DNA of 25,896 bases from Paenibacillus sp. JCM 18996 (GTDB taxonomy: Bacteria; Bacillota; Bacilli; Paenibacillales; NBRC-103111). The translations under genes and the position numbers were made by a program. Where the stretch lies: the NCBI GenBank assembly GCA_001313085.1, contig BBFE01000053.1, forward strand, positions 1-25,896, given 5' to 3'. The notes under the pieces were generated by a model, which saw nothing but the letters and a program-made list of their open reading frames with translations, did not search any database and was not told where the DNA came from. Numbering within the stretch: position 1 is the stretch's first letter; each line of letters starts with the position of its first letter. Positions 1 to 9,358 of this stretch are shown piece after piece.

Positions 1-141
1 AAAAAAAATAGGTGGTTTTTTTTCTTATTTTCGGCAAGCTTCATATTTTTTTTGCATTGTTTTCGTAACTTTTTTTTGCAGGGTGGCGGAGTCTATATCT
101 ATTGGGGAGAAGTTACTAACTATCGGGAGAGGAGTTTCTAA

Positions 142-2763
142 ATGTTTTTTTGGGCAAAATCAGAAGTATCGTTTTCACACTGTTACTTATCATGCGATAG
201 ACGTAGTCACGCCAACCTTAACATTCGCACAATCCGGTCTGACACAAACAAGTGAGGAAGCACTAACGTCGGGAGCCATTCTTAAAAAAAATATGTATGG
301 TCATCTACCAGATATAACGCACCTATCAAAGTGAATGTCAATGTGATTCAAGTAGATTTGAAGAATCCGCTGGTCAAGATGGATGTGATGACTGGAACAA
401 ACAACCAATTTACCAAGAATAACACTGTGAGAAACATGGCTAACGAAACCGGGGCAGTAGCCGGGACGAACGGGGACTTTTTTTCAACACCCAGGCGGAG
501 GGTGTGCCTATCGGGCCGCAAATCAGCAACGGTCAAGTGATGGCCACGGCACCCGATCTGAAGGCTTCTACAGCTTCGCGCTGGACAAGAACAACAGTCC
601 GATTGTGGATGCTTTTGCTTTCAAAGGGGAGATTACTGCCGCGAATGGCGCGAAGTTTCCTCTCGGAGGCATTAACAAAACGTACTACTGGTTTGAGGAT
701 CCCGCCAGAAACGGCGTAGAAAGCACCATTGACGCCATGTTCATGTATACCAACGCCTGGGGGCAATGGGATCGGGCCAACGACGGAAAGACCGTTCCTA
801 CCGAAGTGCTGGTCCAGAACGGGATCATTAAACAGATTGCGGTAAACAGCGTCATTAAAATAGTAGCCCCGAAGGATGGGTATATACTGAGAGCAGCGGG
901 AAAAGCTGCCGATTTCGTGGTGCAGAATTTTAAAGAAGGGGATCCGGTCACCTACTCGGCCAAAATGTTCAGCCAGGATTCCAGCAAAAAAACTATGATG
1001 TGGAGTCCTTTAAAATGATGATTGGCGGCGGAACGTTGATGGTGGACGAAGGACAACCGTCCCAGTTCACGCGCGATTTCGAAGGTGTCGGCGGCAACCG
1101 CTCCAGGACGGGTGTGGGCTATTCCAAGGATCAGAGATACGCGTATATCATTACTGCGGACAACAGCGGAGAGAGCAAGGGGCTCAGCATGCAGGAATTT
1201 CAGAGGGTCATGATCCAAGCCGGGATTTGGAACGGCCTGAACCTTGACGGCGGTGGCTCTACTCAGATGGTAGCCCGTCCGCTGGGAGAGTTCCAAACGA
1301 AAGTCGTGAACCAGACGGAATACGGTTCCGAAAGAAAAGTTGTCAACGGATTAGGCGTTTATTCCACGGCTCCGAAAGGAGAGGTGTCGGGGTTATTCGT
1401 CAGCGGCCCTTCGCAGGTGCTGATCGGCGAGCAGGTCGGGTTTCAGCTCAAAGCCTATGACCAATACTACAACCCTGTGAATGTGAAGGATATAAAACAG
1501 ACCTGGTCATCCTCCAATCCGATCGGACAATTCCAGGGAAATGTCTTTATCCCTACCCAAACCGGGACCACCACACTGACGGTGACCTCAGGTCAAGGAT
1601 CGAAAAGCATTGATATCGAAGTTATCGGACGCGATCAAATCAATGATATGAGAATTGCCTCGAACGGCTGGTATTGATGGAAGGCGGAACTTACGATCTT
1701 CCTGTAGTGGTAACGACCAAGAGCGGCCAGACCAAGCAGGTGTCCCCGCAAGCCGTCCAATGGGACCTTAAAGGCATCGACGGGGAGATCAAAGACGGAA
1801 AGTTAACGGTTAAAAGCATGGCAGGCAGCAAAATGGCGCAAATTACCGCACGTCTGGACGGTTACAGCACGTTGCTGTCGGTACCTCTTGGAGATATACG
1901 GATGTGGTTCAACGGCGATAACATCGCATTCCCGCTCAGCGGGCGCGGTTATCCAAATGAAGTGGCGGCGGGCATGAGTATCGCGAAGGAAGCATCCGGC
2001 AACAACAAGCTGGAGCTCTCTTACGATTTTACCAAAGGAACCGGCACCAAGGCGGCCTATGTTGATTTTAACGGTTCTTATGGAATGCGCATTGACGGAG
2101 AGCCTTCGTACATGAACCTGAAAGTGGAAGGCGACGAGAGCAAGAATTGGCTCAGGGCGGAGTTTATGGATGCCAATTTCCAGACTTTCAAAGTGGATAT
2201 AGACAAGAATGTGATCTGGAAAGGCTGGAAGCTCCTTAGCGTAAACCTGGCTGATTATAACATGAAGTACCCGATTGCATTAAAGAACATCTATATTGTT
2301 AACGCCGAGCAGGGCCAGGATGAGAGAGCTTACGGGAAAGGTTTCTTTCGACGATATCTCTTTCTCTTACAAAGGGGCTATGCCGGGAGCGGGATATAAT
2401 AAAGTGTCCTTGACCATCAATAAGCCCGTTGTTTCCGTCAACGGCAATCCTCTTACTTTGGAGCAGGCGCCTTTCATAGACCGGGGCAATACGCTCATTC
2501 CTCTTCGTTTTGTAGTTGAAGCGTTGGGAGGAAAAGTGGACTGGAACCAAGATGAAAGAAAGGTTACAATCCTAAGAGGCGATAAATTGATTGAACTCTG
2601 GAATGACCAGAACGATTTGATTGTGAATGGCCACAGGATCACGGCTGAAGTGCCTCCGCGGCTGGCGAACAATCTGACAATGGTGCCTCTGCGCGTTATC
2701 TCCGAGAATCTTGGCTGGAAAGTAGGCTGGGATCAGGCGACTTACACGGTCACTTTGCAGTAA
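142..2763 (+). CDS. Secreted phosphodiester glycosidase (NAGPA-like) with C-terminal copper-amine-oxidase-type stalk domain; frameshifted as read
   Basis: Probable exported protein of about 870 residues. The start ATG at 142 follows a good ribosome site (GAGAGGAG). After repair of two small indels (T run 145-151; one G lost near 194) the N-terminus is a signal peptide: MFF/LGKIRS, a hydrophobic core with TLLLIM, and a cleavage-like TFAQS. The NAGPA/phosphodiester glycosidase domain spans about 330-1370, with GTNGDFF, GVGGNRSRTGVGY and the family hallmark NLDGGGSTQMV near 1245. A bacterial Ig-like segment (about 1380-1650) and a carbohydrate-binding-like beta region (about 1900-2370) follow. 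The C-terminus has two stalk repeats with NTLIPLRFVVEALGG and LTMVPLRVISENLGW. The reading frame breaks near 145, 194, 284-291, 490, 563, 986-992, 1674 and 2325; each is a small indel, so the gene is probably intact in the organism. The substrate is unknown; cell-wall or exopolysaccharide phosphodiesters are an inference from the family. Confidence 0.8.
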
Positions 2764-2887
2764 GTCAATTCATAAGTCCGCAACATTATGAAATTGAATC
2801 ACAAATGCAACAAAAGGCTCTCTCTTTTTATGCCCGACGTATGATAGAATAGTAGGAAAGGTACAAAAGCATAAAGGAGATTTCATT

Positions 2888-4058
2888 TTGGCAGAGCTTA
2901 AGTACGATGCAATTGACCGGGTGATAAAAGAAACGCTGGAAGTTATGGAGAACAGCAAGTACCAAGTGTTCGAGATATGTGAGAATACCCGGCTTGAGCG
3001 GGATACTCTTCTTAGGGAACTGCAGGAATTGCAGGAGCTGACGACCCAAACGATTGACCAGGTAGACAAGTTAGAGATAGATTATAAGAGATCGAGAATC
3101 CGGCTTACGGAAGTAAGCCGGGATTTTCAGCGTTATAAAGAGGAAGACATCAAGGTGGCTTATGAAGTGGCAACAAGCATCCAGATGCAGCTGACGATCT
3201 TCAGAGAGAAAGAAGCCCATTTAAAAAAGCCGCAGGGAAGACATGCAGCATCGGATCAAGCGGGTGAACCGGCAGCTGGAGCGTGCGGAAACGGTCGTGC
3301 ACCAAATGAATGTGGCGCTCGAGTACCTCTCTGGGGATTTAAACAAAGTGACGAGAATTCTGGAATCGGCCAGAAACCGGCAGATGATGGGGCTTAAGAT
3401 CATTCTGGCGCAGGAAGATGAACGGAAAAGGATTGCCAGGGAGATCCATGACGGGCTTGCCCAATCGATGGCCAACTTAGTCATCAGACTGAAATTGCCG
3501 AAAGAATGCTGGTCAAGCAGAAGTATGGGGAAGTGAGGGATGAGCTCAAGGATTTGAAGAGCCAGGTAAGGGATGGGCTGGAAGAAGTCCGTAAAATTAT
3601 TTTTTAACCTGCGTCCCATGGCACTTGACGATTTGGGGGTTGTTCCTACTGTCCGCAAGTTTGTACAGGACTTTGAGGAAAAAAACCAGAGTACGTACAG
3701 AATTTGATGTTCTCGGTCGAGAATGCAGACTGGCTTCCGGGATGGAAGCGGCAATTTTCCGGTTGGTGCAGGAAGCTTTCTCCAATGTGCTGAAACACGC
3801 CAATGCATCCCATGTGCATGTCGAATTCAGCTTTTTTTGAAGGATAAAGTGAAGATCATTATTAAAGACAACGGGTCAGGCTTTGATGTGGATCGAATGG
3901 AAAACACAATTTCCAATGGTACCCACTTTGGTCTTATGGGGATGCGTGAGAGGGTAGAACTCTTGGAAGGGGGAGTCGAGATCCAGTCCTCCAAAGAGGC
4001 TGGCACCAAACTGACCATAATCATTCCGACAAACACAGACTCTAAGGAGGAAACTTAG
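2888..4058 (+). CDS. degS: Sensor histidine kinase DegS (frameshifted as read)
   Basis: Cytoplasmic histidine kinase that phosphorylates DegU, whose family controls degradative enzymes, competence and motility. TTG start at 2888 lies eight bases after AAGGAGA. The N-terminal third is coiled-coil sensor sequence (LLRELQELQELTT), followed by the HisKA_3 box DERKRIAREIHDGLAQS (about 3418-3470) with the phosphoacceptor His. The HATPase part has VQEAFSNVLKHANASH and DNGSGFD, then GTHFGLMGMRERV. Corrected length is about 390 residues, close to B. subtilis DegS. There are five small indels: A run 3223-3228, a lost A near 3487, T run 3600-3605, A run 3679-3685 and T run 3832-3838. TATGAT/TAGAAT at 2840-2850 could be a -10 element, but I see no convincing -35. 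degU follows after one base, so the two are certainly co-transcribed. Confidence 0.9.
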
Positions 4059-4059
4059 A

Positions 4060-4786
4060 ATGGATAACACAGGGATCTCCACTGACACCGTAAAATTGGT
4101 CATAGCAGATGACCATCCCCTTTTCCGGGAGGGATTGAAACGTATAGTAAATATGGAGAATGACCTGGAAGTCATTGGCGAATGCGGAGACGGGATTCAT
4201 GTCATCGAGCTTTGCAATGCTCTGCACCCCGAGGTTGTTCTAATGGACATCAATATGCCGATAGAGAATGGCGTGGCGGCAACCGAGAAGATCAAGACCC
4301 TGTTCCCGGATATCAAAATTATTATCTTATCCATCCATGATGATGAAAGCTATGTCTTCGAGACACTGCGCAAGGGCGCATCCGGCTATTTGCTGAAAGA
4401 TATGGAGGCGGAATCGTTAATCAACGCCATACGATCCGTTGTCCAAGGTTATGCATACATACATCCTAAAGTAACCGGCAAATTAATTAATCAGCTTCGA
4501 CGTATGACCTATTTGAATGAAGCGGGAGTAGGCGGCAACAGTGAAGAGCTGAATGAAGCCGGGGTTCGCTATGTACATAACGCGGGCAACCCTTTAACCC
4601 GCCGCGAAGCAGAAGTACTCAGCTGATGGCCGAAGGAAAAAAAGCAACAAATTGATCGGCGAGTTTCTGTTTATCAGTGAGAAAACGGTAAAGAACCACG
4701 TGTCCTCCATTCTGCAGAAGATGGAAGTGGACGACCGGACACAAGCCGTTATTATCGCGATAAAGAACGGTTGGGTCATCCTGTAG
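4060..4786 (+). CDS. degU: Response regulator DegU (frameshifted near the HTH domain)
   Basis: NarL/LuxR-family response regulator, the DNA-binding partner of DegS. The receiver domain is residues 8-125 approximately, with acidic pair ADDHP, phospho-acceptor Asp63 in VVLMDINMP, and the conserved Lys in GYLLKD. A LuxR-type helix-turn-helix lies at the C-terminus: [11 protein letters not shown], then [20 protein letters not shown] at 4060 has the ribosome site AAGGAGG and starts one base after the degS stop. As read, the frame stops at 4626, inside the HTH. Restoring one C at about 4620 and shortening the A run at 4637-4643 by two gives a continuous protein ending ...IKNGWVIL at 4786, about 240 residues with the usual family length and ending. 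I treat the break as a sequence error. Confidence 0.92.
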
Positions 4787-4837
4787 GAACCACATGCATT
4801 CTCGCGGCATATACTGTGCCAAAAGGAGGGAGCCGCG

Positions 4838-5236
4838 ATGATGCTATTTTTTATTGATCATTGGTATTTACGGGGCTGCCGCCGCTTCGGTCCATATACT
4901 TTATCTTTTCTTAAGCAGGGAAACATCAGAAGAGGACACGAACTATGTTCTGGTGACAAAAAAACAGCGCGGAGCAAATAGAATGGGTGCTGCGGCTGCT
5001 GCATTTTTTACTCATGGGTAAAGGGACGGAAAGTGGTTGTGGCGATCACGGATGAAGGTTCGACCGACGAAACTTTAGAGATCATAGAACGCTTGTCTGC
5101 ACGGATATCTGTTGAGATTGTAAGCATCTCTGCCGGGAAAGCCGCTGAAGGCGGAGGAATTGCTTCACAGAGGAACACGATTACCATTCATTTGTATAAT
5201 CAAGAAGAGTTGCGGCAGGTGCCGCTTATCTGGTAG
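4838..5236 (+). CDS. Small membrane-anchored protein with glycosyltransferase-2-like DEGSTDET motif (frameshifted as read)
   Basis: I do not recognise an established name. ATG at 4838 follows AGGAGGG. The start is MMLF followed by one strongly hydrophobic segment (LLIIGIYGAAAASVHILYLFL), predicting an N-terminal membrane anchor. After it comes VTKNSAEQIEWVLRLLHF, then VVAITDEGSTDETLEIIERL. The last resembles the nucleotide-binding edge of GT-A/family 2 glycosyltransferases (DDGSTD-T), but the protein is only about 130 residues and lacks the rest of that fold. Joining the frames requires shortening T run 4847-4852, A run 4958-4964 and T run 5004-5009 by one base each. It lies between degU and comFA, with an intergenic gap of about 30 bases before comFA, so it is probably in the same transcription unit. 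Function unknown. Confidence 0.65.
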
Positions 5237-5268
5237 AAACCGCTTACAAACTAAATGGAGGTGATCTG

Positions 5269-7122
5269 TTGAAGGCTCTCATTTACGCGGTGAGAACCGG
5301 CACGGAATGGCAATGGCTCCCCTCCATAGATTTGGATCTGGTCTCCGATATTCAGCATTGGTCCGCACATCCGGGCGATCAAGTTGAGGCGGTAAGGCTG
5401 GATCCCGTTTTTTTCTTATGGACAAGCGTATTGCATATGCAAACAGTTGAACGAGCATCAAGCTGTACCAGGGAACATAAAGGAAGTAAACGAGAACATT
5501 CAACGCTGTGCGGCACGGCTGGGATGGTCGCAGAGTTGGTCTGAAGCAACTTTCGCTGTGTCTGGGACAAAGGCGCCAGAAATAGGCCGGTCTCTTTCGG
5601 GGCAGCCACCTGCGCCAATTGGAGGCAATCTTGATGCTAATCTGGCAGGGAGGTCTTTACTGCTGGAAGAGTTTCAGTCCTTGTGCGATACCGCCGGAGA
5701 TCGCCGGACTTTATTGGAACGGTTGCGCTGGCTACAGGGAGCATTTCTCCGGGGGCAGATCCAGTTGTTGCCCGGACTGCAAGCACGGATGACCAGAAAG
5801 CATGTGATGGCCGGAAGCAAAACAGAGTACAGCTGCGAGAGATGCGGCGCCAGCGGTGCAGAGTTATATTGGACAGACTGCCAGTTCTGCGGCGAAGCTG
5901 TCCATATTGCGAGTCGTGCCTGACGATGGGCAAAACCCGCTTTTGCTCGCTGCTGATCTGTGGACGGGAGGCCCAGCCTCAAGCTGAGGAGCGTTATGTT
6001 AAGCCGCCGCCGACCAGGGCATTTATTGAACATTGGGGTTTAAGCGACGCGCAAGCGGCGGCTTCCTCCGAAGGACTGCGGTTTCTGTCCGAGCAGCAAG
6101 TCCGGAGCCCAATGGCTGCAGCCGAACCAGGCTGCTTTCTGATCTGGCCGTGACCGGAGCCGGAAAAAACGGAAATGATGTTCCCGCTGATCGACTACCA
6201 GCTGCAGGCCGGGGGACGGGTACTGATTGCCACGCCGAGGAAGGATGTCGTATTGGAGCTGAAGCCCAGGCTGCAGAAAGCGTTCAGCCGAAATTCCCTG
6301 GTGACCTTGTACGGCGGCAGCGAGCAAAGATGGGAGACGGGCGATATTACACTGGCTACCACGCATCAGCTGCTTCGTTTCTCAGGCGCTTTCGACCTGG
6401 TTGTAATTGACGAAATCGACGCGTTTCCTTTTCACAATAATCCCATGCTCGAGTATGCGGCGAGGAAGGCCTGCAGGCAGCCGGCAAGTATATTTTTCTA
6501 TCGGCTACACCGCCTGCGGCTCTGCGTAAATCAGCTTCCTCCGGAAGACTGCCGCATGTGAAGGTTCCGGCAAGATACCATCGGCATCCGCTCCCGGTCC
6601 CACAGCTGCTGATCTTGCCTCCTTTGAAGAAAGTGCTGGCCGCTGCCCGATTGCCTCATAAGCTTATGTATGCTTTATCCGGTTCTGTCGATCGCGGAGC
6701 CCAGCTGTTCTTTTTTGTACCGAGAATCTTGCTTGTCCAGCCTTTGGTGGAGCTGATGAGAAGCTATTTTCCCGAATTGGCGGTAGAAGGCACTTCTTCC
6801 AAGGATGCGGAGAGAACGGATAAAGTACTGCAGTTCAGGCAGGGCGGGATCCGCATTCTGGTGACAACGACGATTCTGGAGCGTGGTGTCACGGTGCCGA
6901 AGACGGACGTTTTTTATCGCGGATGCGGGGGACAAGCTTTTTTTGACGAAGCGGCTTTGATCCAGATGTCGGGAAGAGCCGGAAGGTCGAAGGAGGATCC
7001 GGCAGGAAGGGTATTCTTTTGGGCGGAGGAAAAGACCCGTTCTCAAGCAGGCGCGATAAAACAGATTAAACTAATGAACAGGATCGCGAAAAAAAAGGGG
7101 GTACCTGGACAAACTGCAATAA
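5269..7122 (+). CDS. comFA: Late competence DNA helicase/translocase ComFA (frameshifted as read)
   Basis: Membrane-associated DEAD-type ATPase needed for uptake of single-stranded transforming DNA. TTG at 5269 follows GGAGGTG. An N-terminal region of about 180 residues is poorly conserved. A four-Cys-pair zinc module follows (CERC at about 5835, then CQFCGEACPYCESC). Next come Walker A (VTGAGKTEM, about 6150), LIATPRKDV, Walker B/DEAD-like VVIDEIDAF (about 6400), motif III-like FLSATPP (about 6500), ILVTTTILERGVTVP and MSGRAGRS (about 6970). The frame breaks about ten times (for example T run 5408-5414, near 5900, 6146, 6164-6169 and 6480, and the cluster 6910-6944). The last cluster restores its own frame and garbles only VFIADAG. 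Repair of the A/G run at 7089-7101 gives a stop at 7122. The length of about 617 residues exceeds B. subtilis ComFA. Confidence 0.9.
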
Positions 7123-7159
7123 TTTATATTACTCGTTTAATAATAGGAGGTCTTATGTC

Positions 7160-7935
7160 ATGTTTCAGTATAAAGATAAGCGAATCGTCCGCTCGTTGAA
7201 GAAAGCGGTACGGGGGATGGAGCAGGCACTGCTGCCTTCCACGGAGGTGTGCTCCTGGTGCAGGGGGAGAGCCAGATTGGATTCCCGGCTGCTGCTCTGC
7301 GCTTCCTGCCTGGGACAGATTCCCTGGATCAACGAAGTCTGCTGTCCAACCTGCGGCAGATATGAAGCGTGCTATGACTGCAGGCGAAGAAACGAGACTT
7401 TCTTTGTGGCCAACCGCAGTGCCGTCCGATACGATGCAAGGATGAAGGAATGGCTGTCCAACTATAAATACAGGGGAAACGAGAGGCTGCACGGGCTTTT
7501 TTTGCAGAGATGCTCCATCATGCTTTCCTGATGCACACTCAGGCTTCGGCTGGGAAAGAGGCTGTACGGGTGTTGACCTACGTGCCCGTGAGTGAAGAAA
7601 GATACAGGGAAAGAGGGTTTAACCAGGCGGAACGGCTGGCTGCTGGTTTGGGGCAGAGATGCCGGGTCCCGGTCTATCCGCTGTTGAAAAGAACGAGGCA
7701 CACGGACAAACAAAGCTTCAAGAAACGCAGCGACCGGCTCGGCGATCTGGAAGGCGCTTTTACAACCGACCCGGACGGGCTGCAGGAATTGGCCAACCGC
7801 TTCGGCTCTACCGCGCCAAAGCAGATTTATATTGTCGATGATGTATATACCACGGGAAGTACGTTAAACCAGTGCGCACGCGTGATCAAAAGCAGCCTGC
7901 CTGCTGAAGTGTATGGTTTATGCTGGGCGCGCTAA
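7160..7935 (+). CDS. comFC: Late competence protein ComFC, phosphoribosyltransferase-like (one frameshift)
   Basis: ComF-family double zinc-finger plus phosphoribosyltransferase-fold protein, required for transformation and thought to work with ComFA in DNA uptake. ATG at 7160 is nine bases after AGGAGG; the upstream ATG at 7155 is too close to the site. Zinc-binding Cys groups are CSWC, CASC, CPTC and CYDC in the first 75 residues. The PRPP-type loop is IYIVDDVYTTGSTLNQC at about 7825-7880, and FNQAERLA plus DKQSFKKRSDR are family signatures. The frame breaks only at the T run 7497-7503; with five T the protein reads HGLFAEMLHHAF and is about 258 residues. It directly follows comFA. B. subtilis has comFB between these two genes; none is present here. 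Confidence 0.92.
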
Positions 7936-8012
7936 CCTGTCTGCGAAAAAAACATACATGCAAATCCGGTGAAATTCGAGTAAACTGGAAGCAAAGGAAG
8001 GGAGCGGGTGCA

Positions 8013-8435
8013 ATGGGCATGAATATTGACAACTGTGCGAAATGCGGCAAAATTTACGTTAAGAACTTGAAGGACATGTGTCCAGCCTGTCTAAAGGAGA
8101 TTGAACTCCAATACGAAAGATGCCTGCAGTACCTTAAGGAGAATAAAGCTTGTAAAATTGAGGAGCTTAGCGACGCGACGGAAGTGTCCGTCAAGCAGAT
8201 CGCCAAATTTATCCGTGAAGGAAGGATCTCTATCAAGAATTCCCCGAATATGGATTATCCGTGTGATATATGCGGAACGGCAATCCGGGAGAATAAGATT
8301 TGCGAACCCTGCCGCCTCAGGCTGGCGAACGATGCTTCAAACGTGGAGCACTCGGATAAATTAAAGCAGGAGCAGCTTCAGCACGACAACACGATTGCTT
8401 ATAGAATCAGCGACAGGTTGAAAGACCGCCTTTGA
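8013..8435 (+). CDS. yvyF: YvyF/TIGR03826 flagellar operon protein
   Basis: Intact small protein of 140 residues, found immediately upstream of flgM in Bacillales flagellar loci; its exact role is not established. ATG at 8013 is nine bases from GGAAGGGA and is preferred to the ATG six bases later. Paired Cys motifs flank the protein: CAKC and CPAC in the N-terminal 25 residues, then CDIC and CEPC near residues 88-102. This suggests two zinc ribbons around a helix-turn-helix-like centre (IEELSDATEVSVKQIAKFIREGRI, an MerR-like or DNA-binding helix pair). The C-terminus is a charged, probably coiled tail. It is one of the few genes in the window without a frameshift. Confidence 0.85.
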   Translation: MGMNIDNCAKCGKIYVKNLKDMCPACLKEIELQYERCLQYLKENKACKIEELSDATEVSVKQIAKFIREGRISIKNSPNMDYPCDICGTAIRENKICEPCRLRLANDASNVEHSDKLKQEQLQHDNTIAYRISDRLKDRL

Positions 8436-8472
8436 TTTGATTTGGTAAATTGCAGTAAACTTCATCAAGATA

Positions 8473-8500
8473 TAAATAAACAGGCCTTGACAACCGATAA
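8473..8500 (+). promoter_or_regulatory. Candidate SigD promoter of flgM
   Basis: TAAA (8473-8476), 16 bases, then ACCGATAA (8493-8500). The B. subtilis SigD consensus is TAAA-N15-GCCGATAT, so the -35 is exact, the spacer is one longer, and six of eight -10 positions match. A second TAAA at 8477 leaves only 12 bases. The -10 lies inside the left arm of the inverted repeat described next. flgM is a SigD target in Bacillus, which supports the call. Confidence 0.5.
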
Positions 8501-8528
8501 ATTAACTAAGCTTATCGGTTATTTTTTT
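8492..8528 (+). terminator. Perfect 9-bp hairpin with T8 tract between yvyF and flgM
   Basis: AACCGATAA (8492-8500) and TTATCGGTT (8512-8520) are exact reverse complements around an 11-base loop, followed by A and eight T. This is the shape of an intrinsic terminator for the comF-yvyF unit. The stem is AT-rich and may terminate only partly, which would leave some read-through into flgM. Confidence 0.65.
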
Positions 8529-8545
8529 TAGTGAGGTGAGAGATC

Positions 8546-8806
8546 GTGAAAATTAATGAACCCCAGCGCATTAACAATATTAACCCATACCGGAAACAAG
8601 CGGAGAACCAGGCCGCGAACAACGTAGAGCGCAGCAAGAAGAAGGATCAGGTCGAAATTTCTCCAGAGGCAAAAGAGCTTCTCGAGACGCAGAATGTGGA
8701 AGGCAACAAAGCGCGTATAGAGGAGCTTAAGCAATCGGTTGCCGCCGGGACGTACAAAGTAGACGCGCGCAAGCTTGCGGAACGGATGCTTCCTTTTATC
8801 AAATAA
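8546..8806 (+). CDS. flgM: Anti-sigma factor FlgM
   Basis: Binds and holds the flagellar sigma factor SigD; in many bacteria it is exported when the hook-basal body is complete, releasing late flagellar genes. GTG start at 8546 follows GAGGTGAG. The 86-residue protein shows the family pattern: a basic, disordered N-terminal half (INNINPYRKQAENQ, KKKDQVEISPEAKELLE) and a C-terminal sigma-binding helical part (RIEELKQSVAAGTYKVDARKLAERMLPFI). It is intact, in line with its lack of long A/T runs. It is followed closely by flgN and the hook-associated genes. Confidence 0.93.
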   Translation: MKINEPQRINNINPYRKQAENQAANNVERSKKKDQVEISPEAKELLETQNVEGNKARIEELKQSVAAGTYKVDARKLAERMLPFIK

Positions 8807-8833
8807 TCAGGCTAGGTGTATGGAGGAAAGATT

Positions 8834-9321
8834 TTGACTATACAGGCATTAGCAGCGATATTGGACAAGCTGGATGAAATCAACCGCACTTTATTGGCTA
8901 TAGCGATAGAGAAGAGGTCTGTTCTCGTCGCCAATCACGTTGAACAGCTGAATCAACTGGTGAACAAAGAGAACAAGCTCATCCGCATGGCCGCCGACTT
9001 GGACCGGAACCGGGTGGAAGCCGTAAACCAATACTTGCTCGCCAGAGGCTATCATCCGAATCCGCGCATTACGCTGGGTGATTTGGCGAAGCTGATTTTT
9101 TTAAGCAGGAAGAAAAGAAGCTGCTGACCGACGCACAAGCGAAATTGCATAACACAATCGCACAGCTCAAAGAAGCTAATGCCGTGAATATGAAGCTGAT
9201 CGAGCAATCGCTCGCTTTTATCGATTACTCCCTGGATCTGGTGTTGGGCCCGGAAGAGAGCCCGGTGTATGAGCATCCGGCTATGCAGACGGCTTTATAC
9301 AAACGCAGAGGGATTTTTTGA
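8834..9321 (+). CDS. flgN: Flagellar chaperone FlgN (frameshifted as read)
   Basis: Export chaperone for the hook-filament junction proteins FlgK and FlgL. TTG start at 8834 follows GGAGGAAAG. The protein is almost all helix (LDKLDEINRTLLAIAIEKR, LNQLVNKENKLIRM), as expected for the FlgN fold, and lies just before flgK. The T run 9096-9102 is two bases too long: with five T the frame runs on through FKQEEKKLLTDAQAKL to the end. The last T run (9314-9319) decides the terminus. Six T give TGA at 9319-9321. Five T would give ...GIFDSKA and a stop at 9334, which looks more like other FlgN tails. Length is about 162-167 residues. Confidence 0.88.
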
Positions 9322-9358
9322 CAGTAAAGCATAACATTCGGAAGGAAGGAGGAGTATT

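Noticed and set aside
1..141. Additional gene or promoter at the left edge
   Set aside because: The stretch has several T8 runs, but I see no clear -35/-10 pair and no coding sequence with conserved motifs; the frame starting at 83 lacks a ribosome site and is not the signal-peptide frame.
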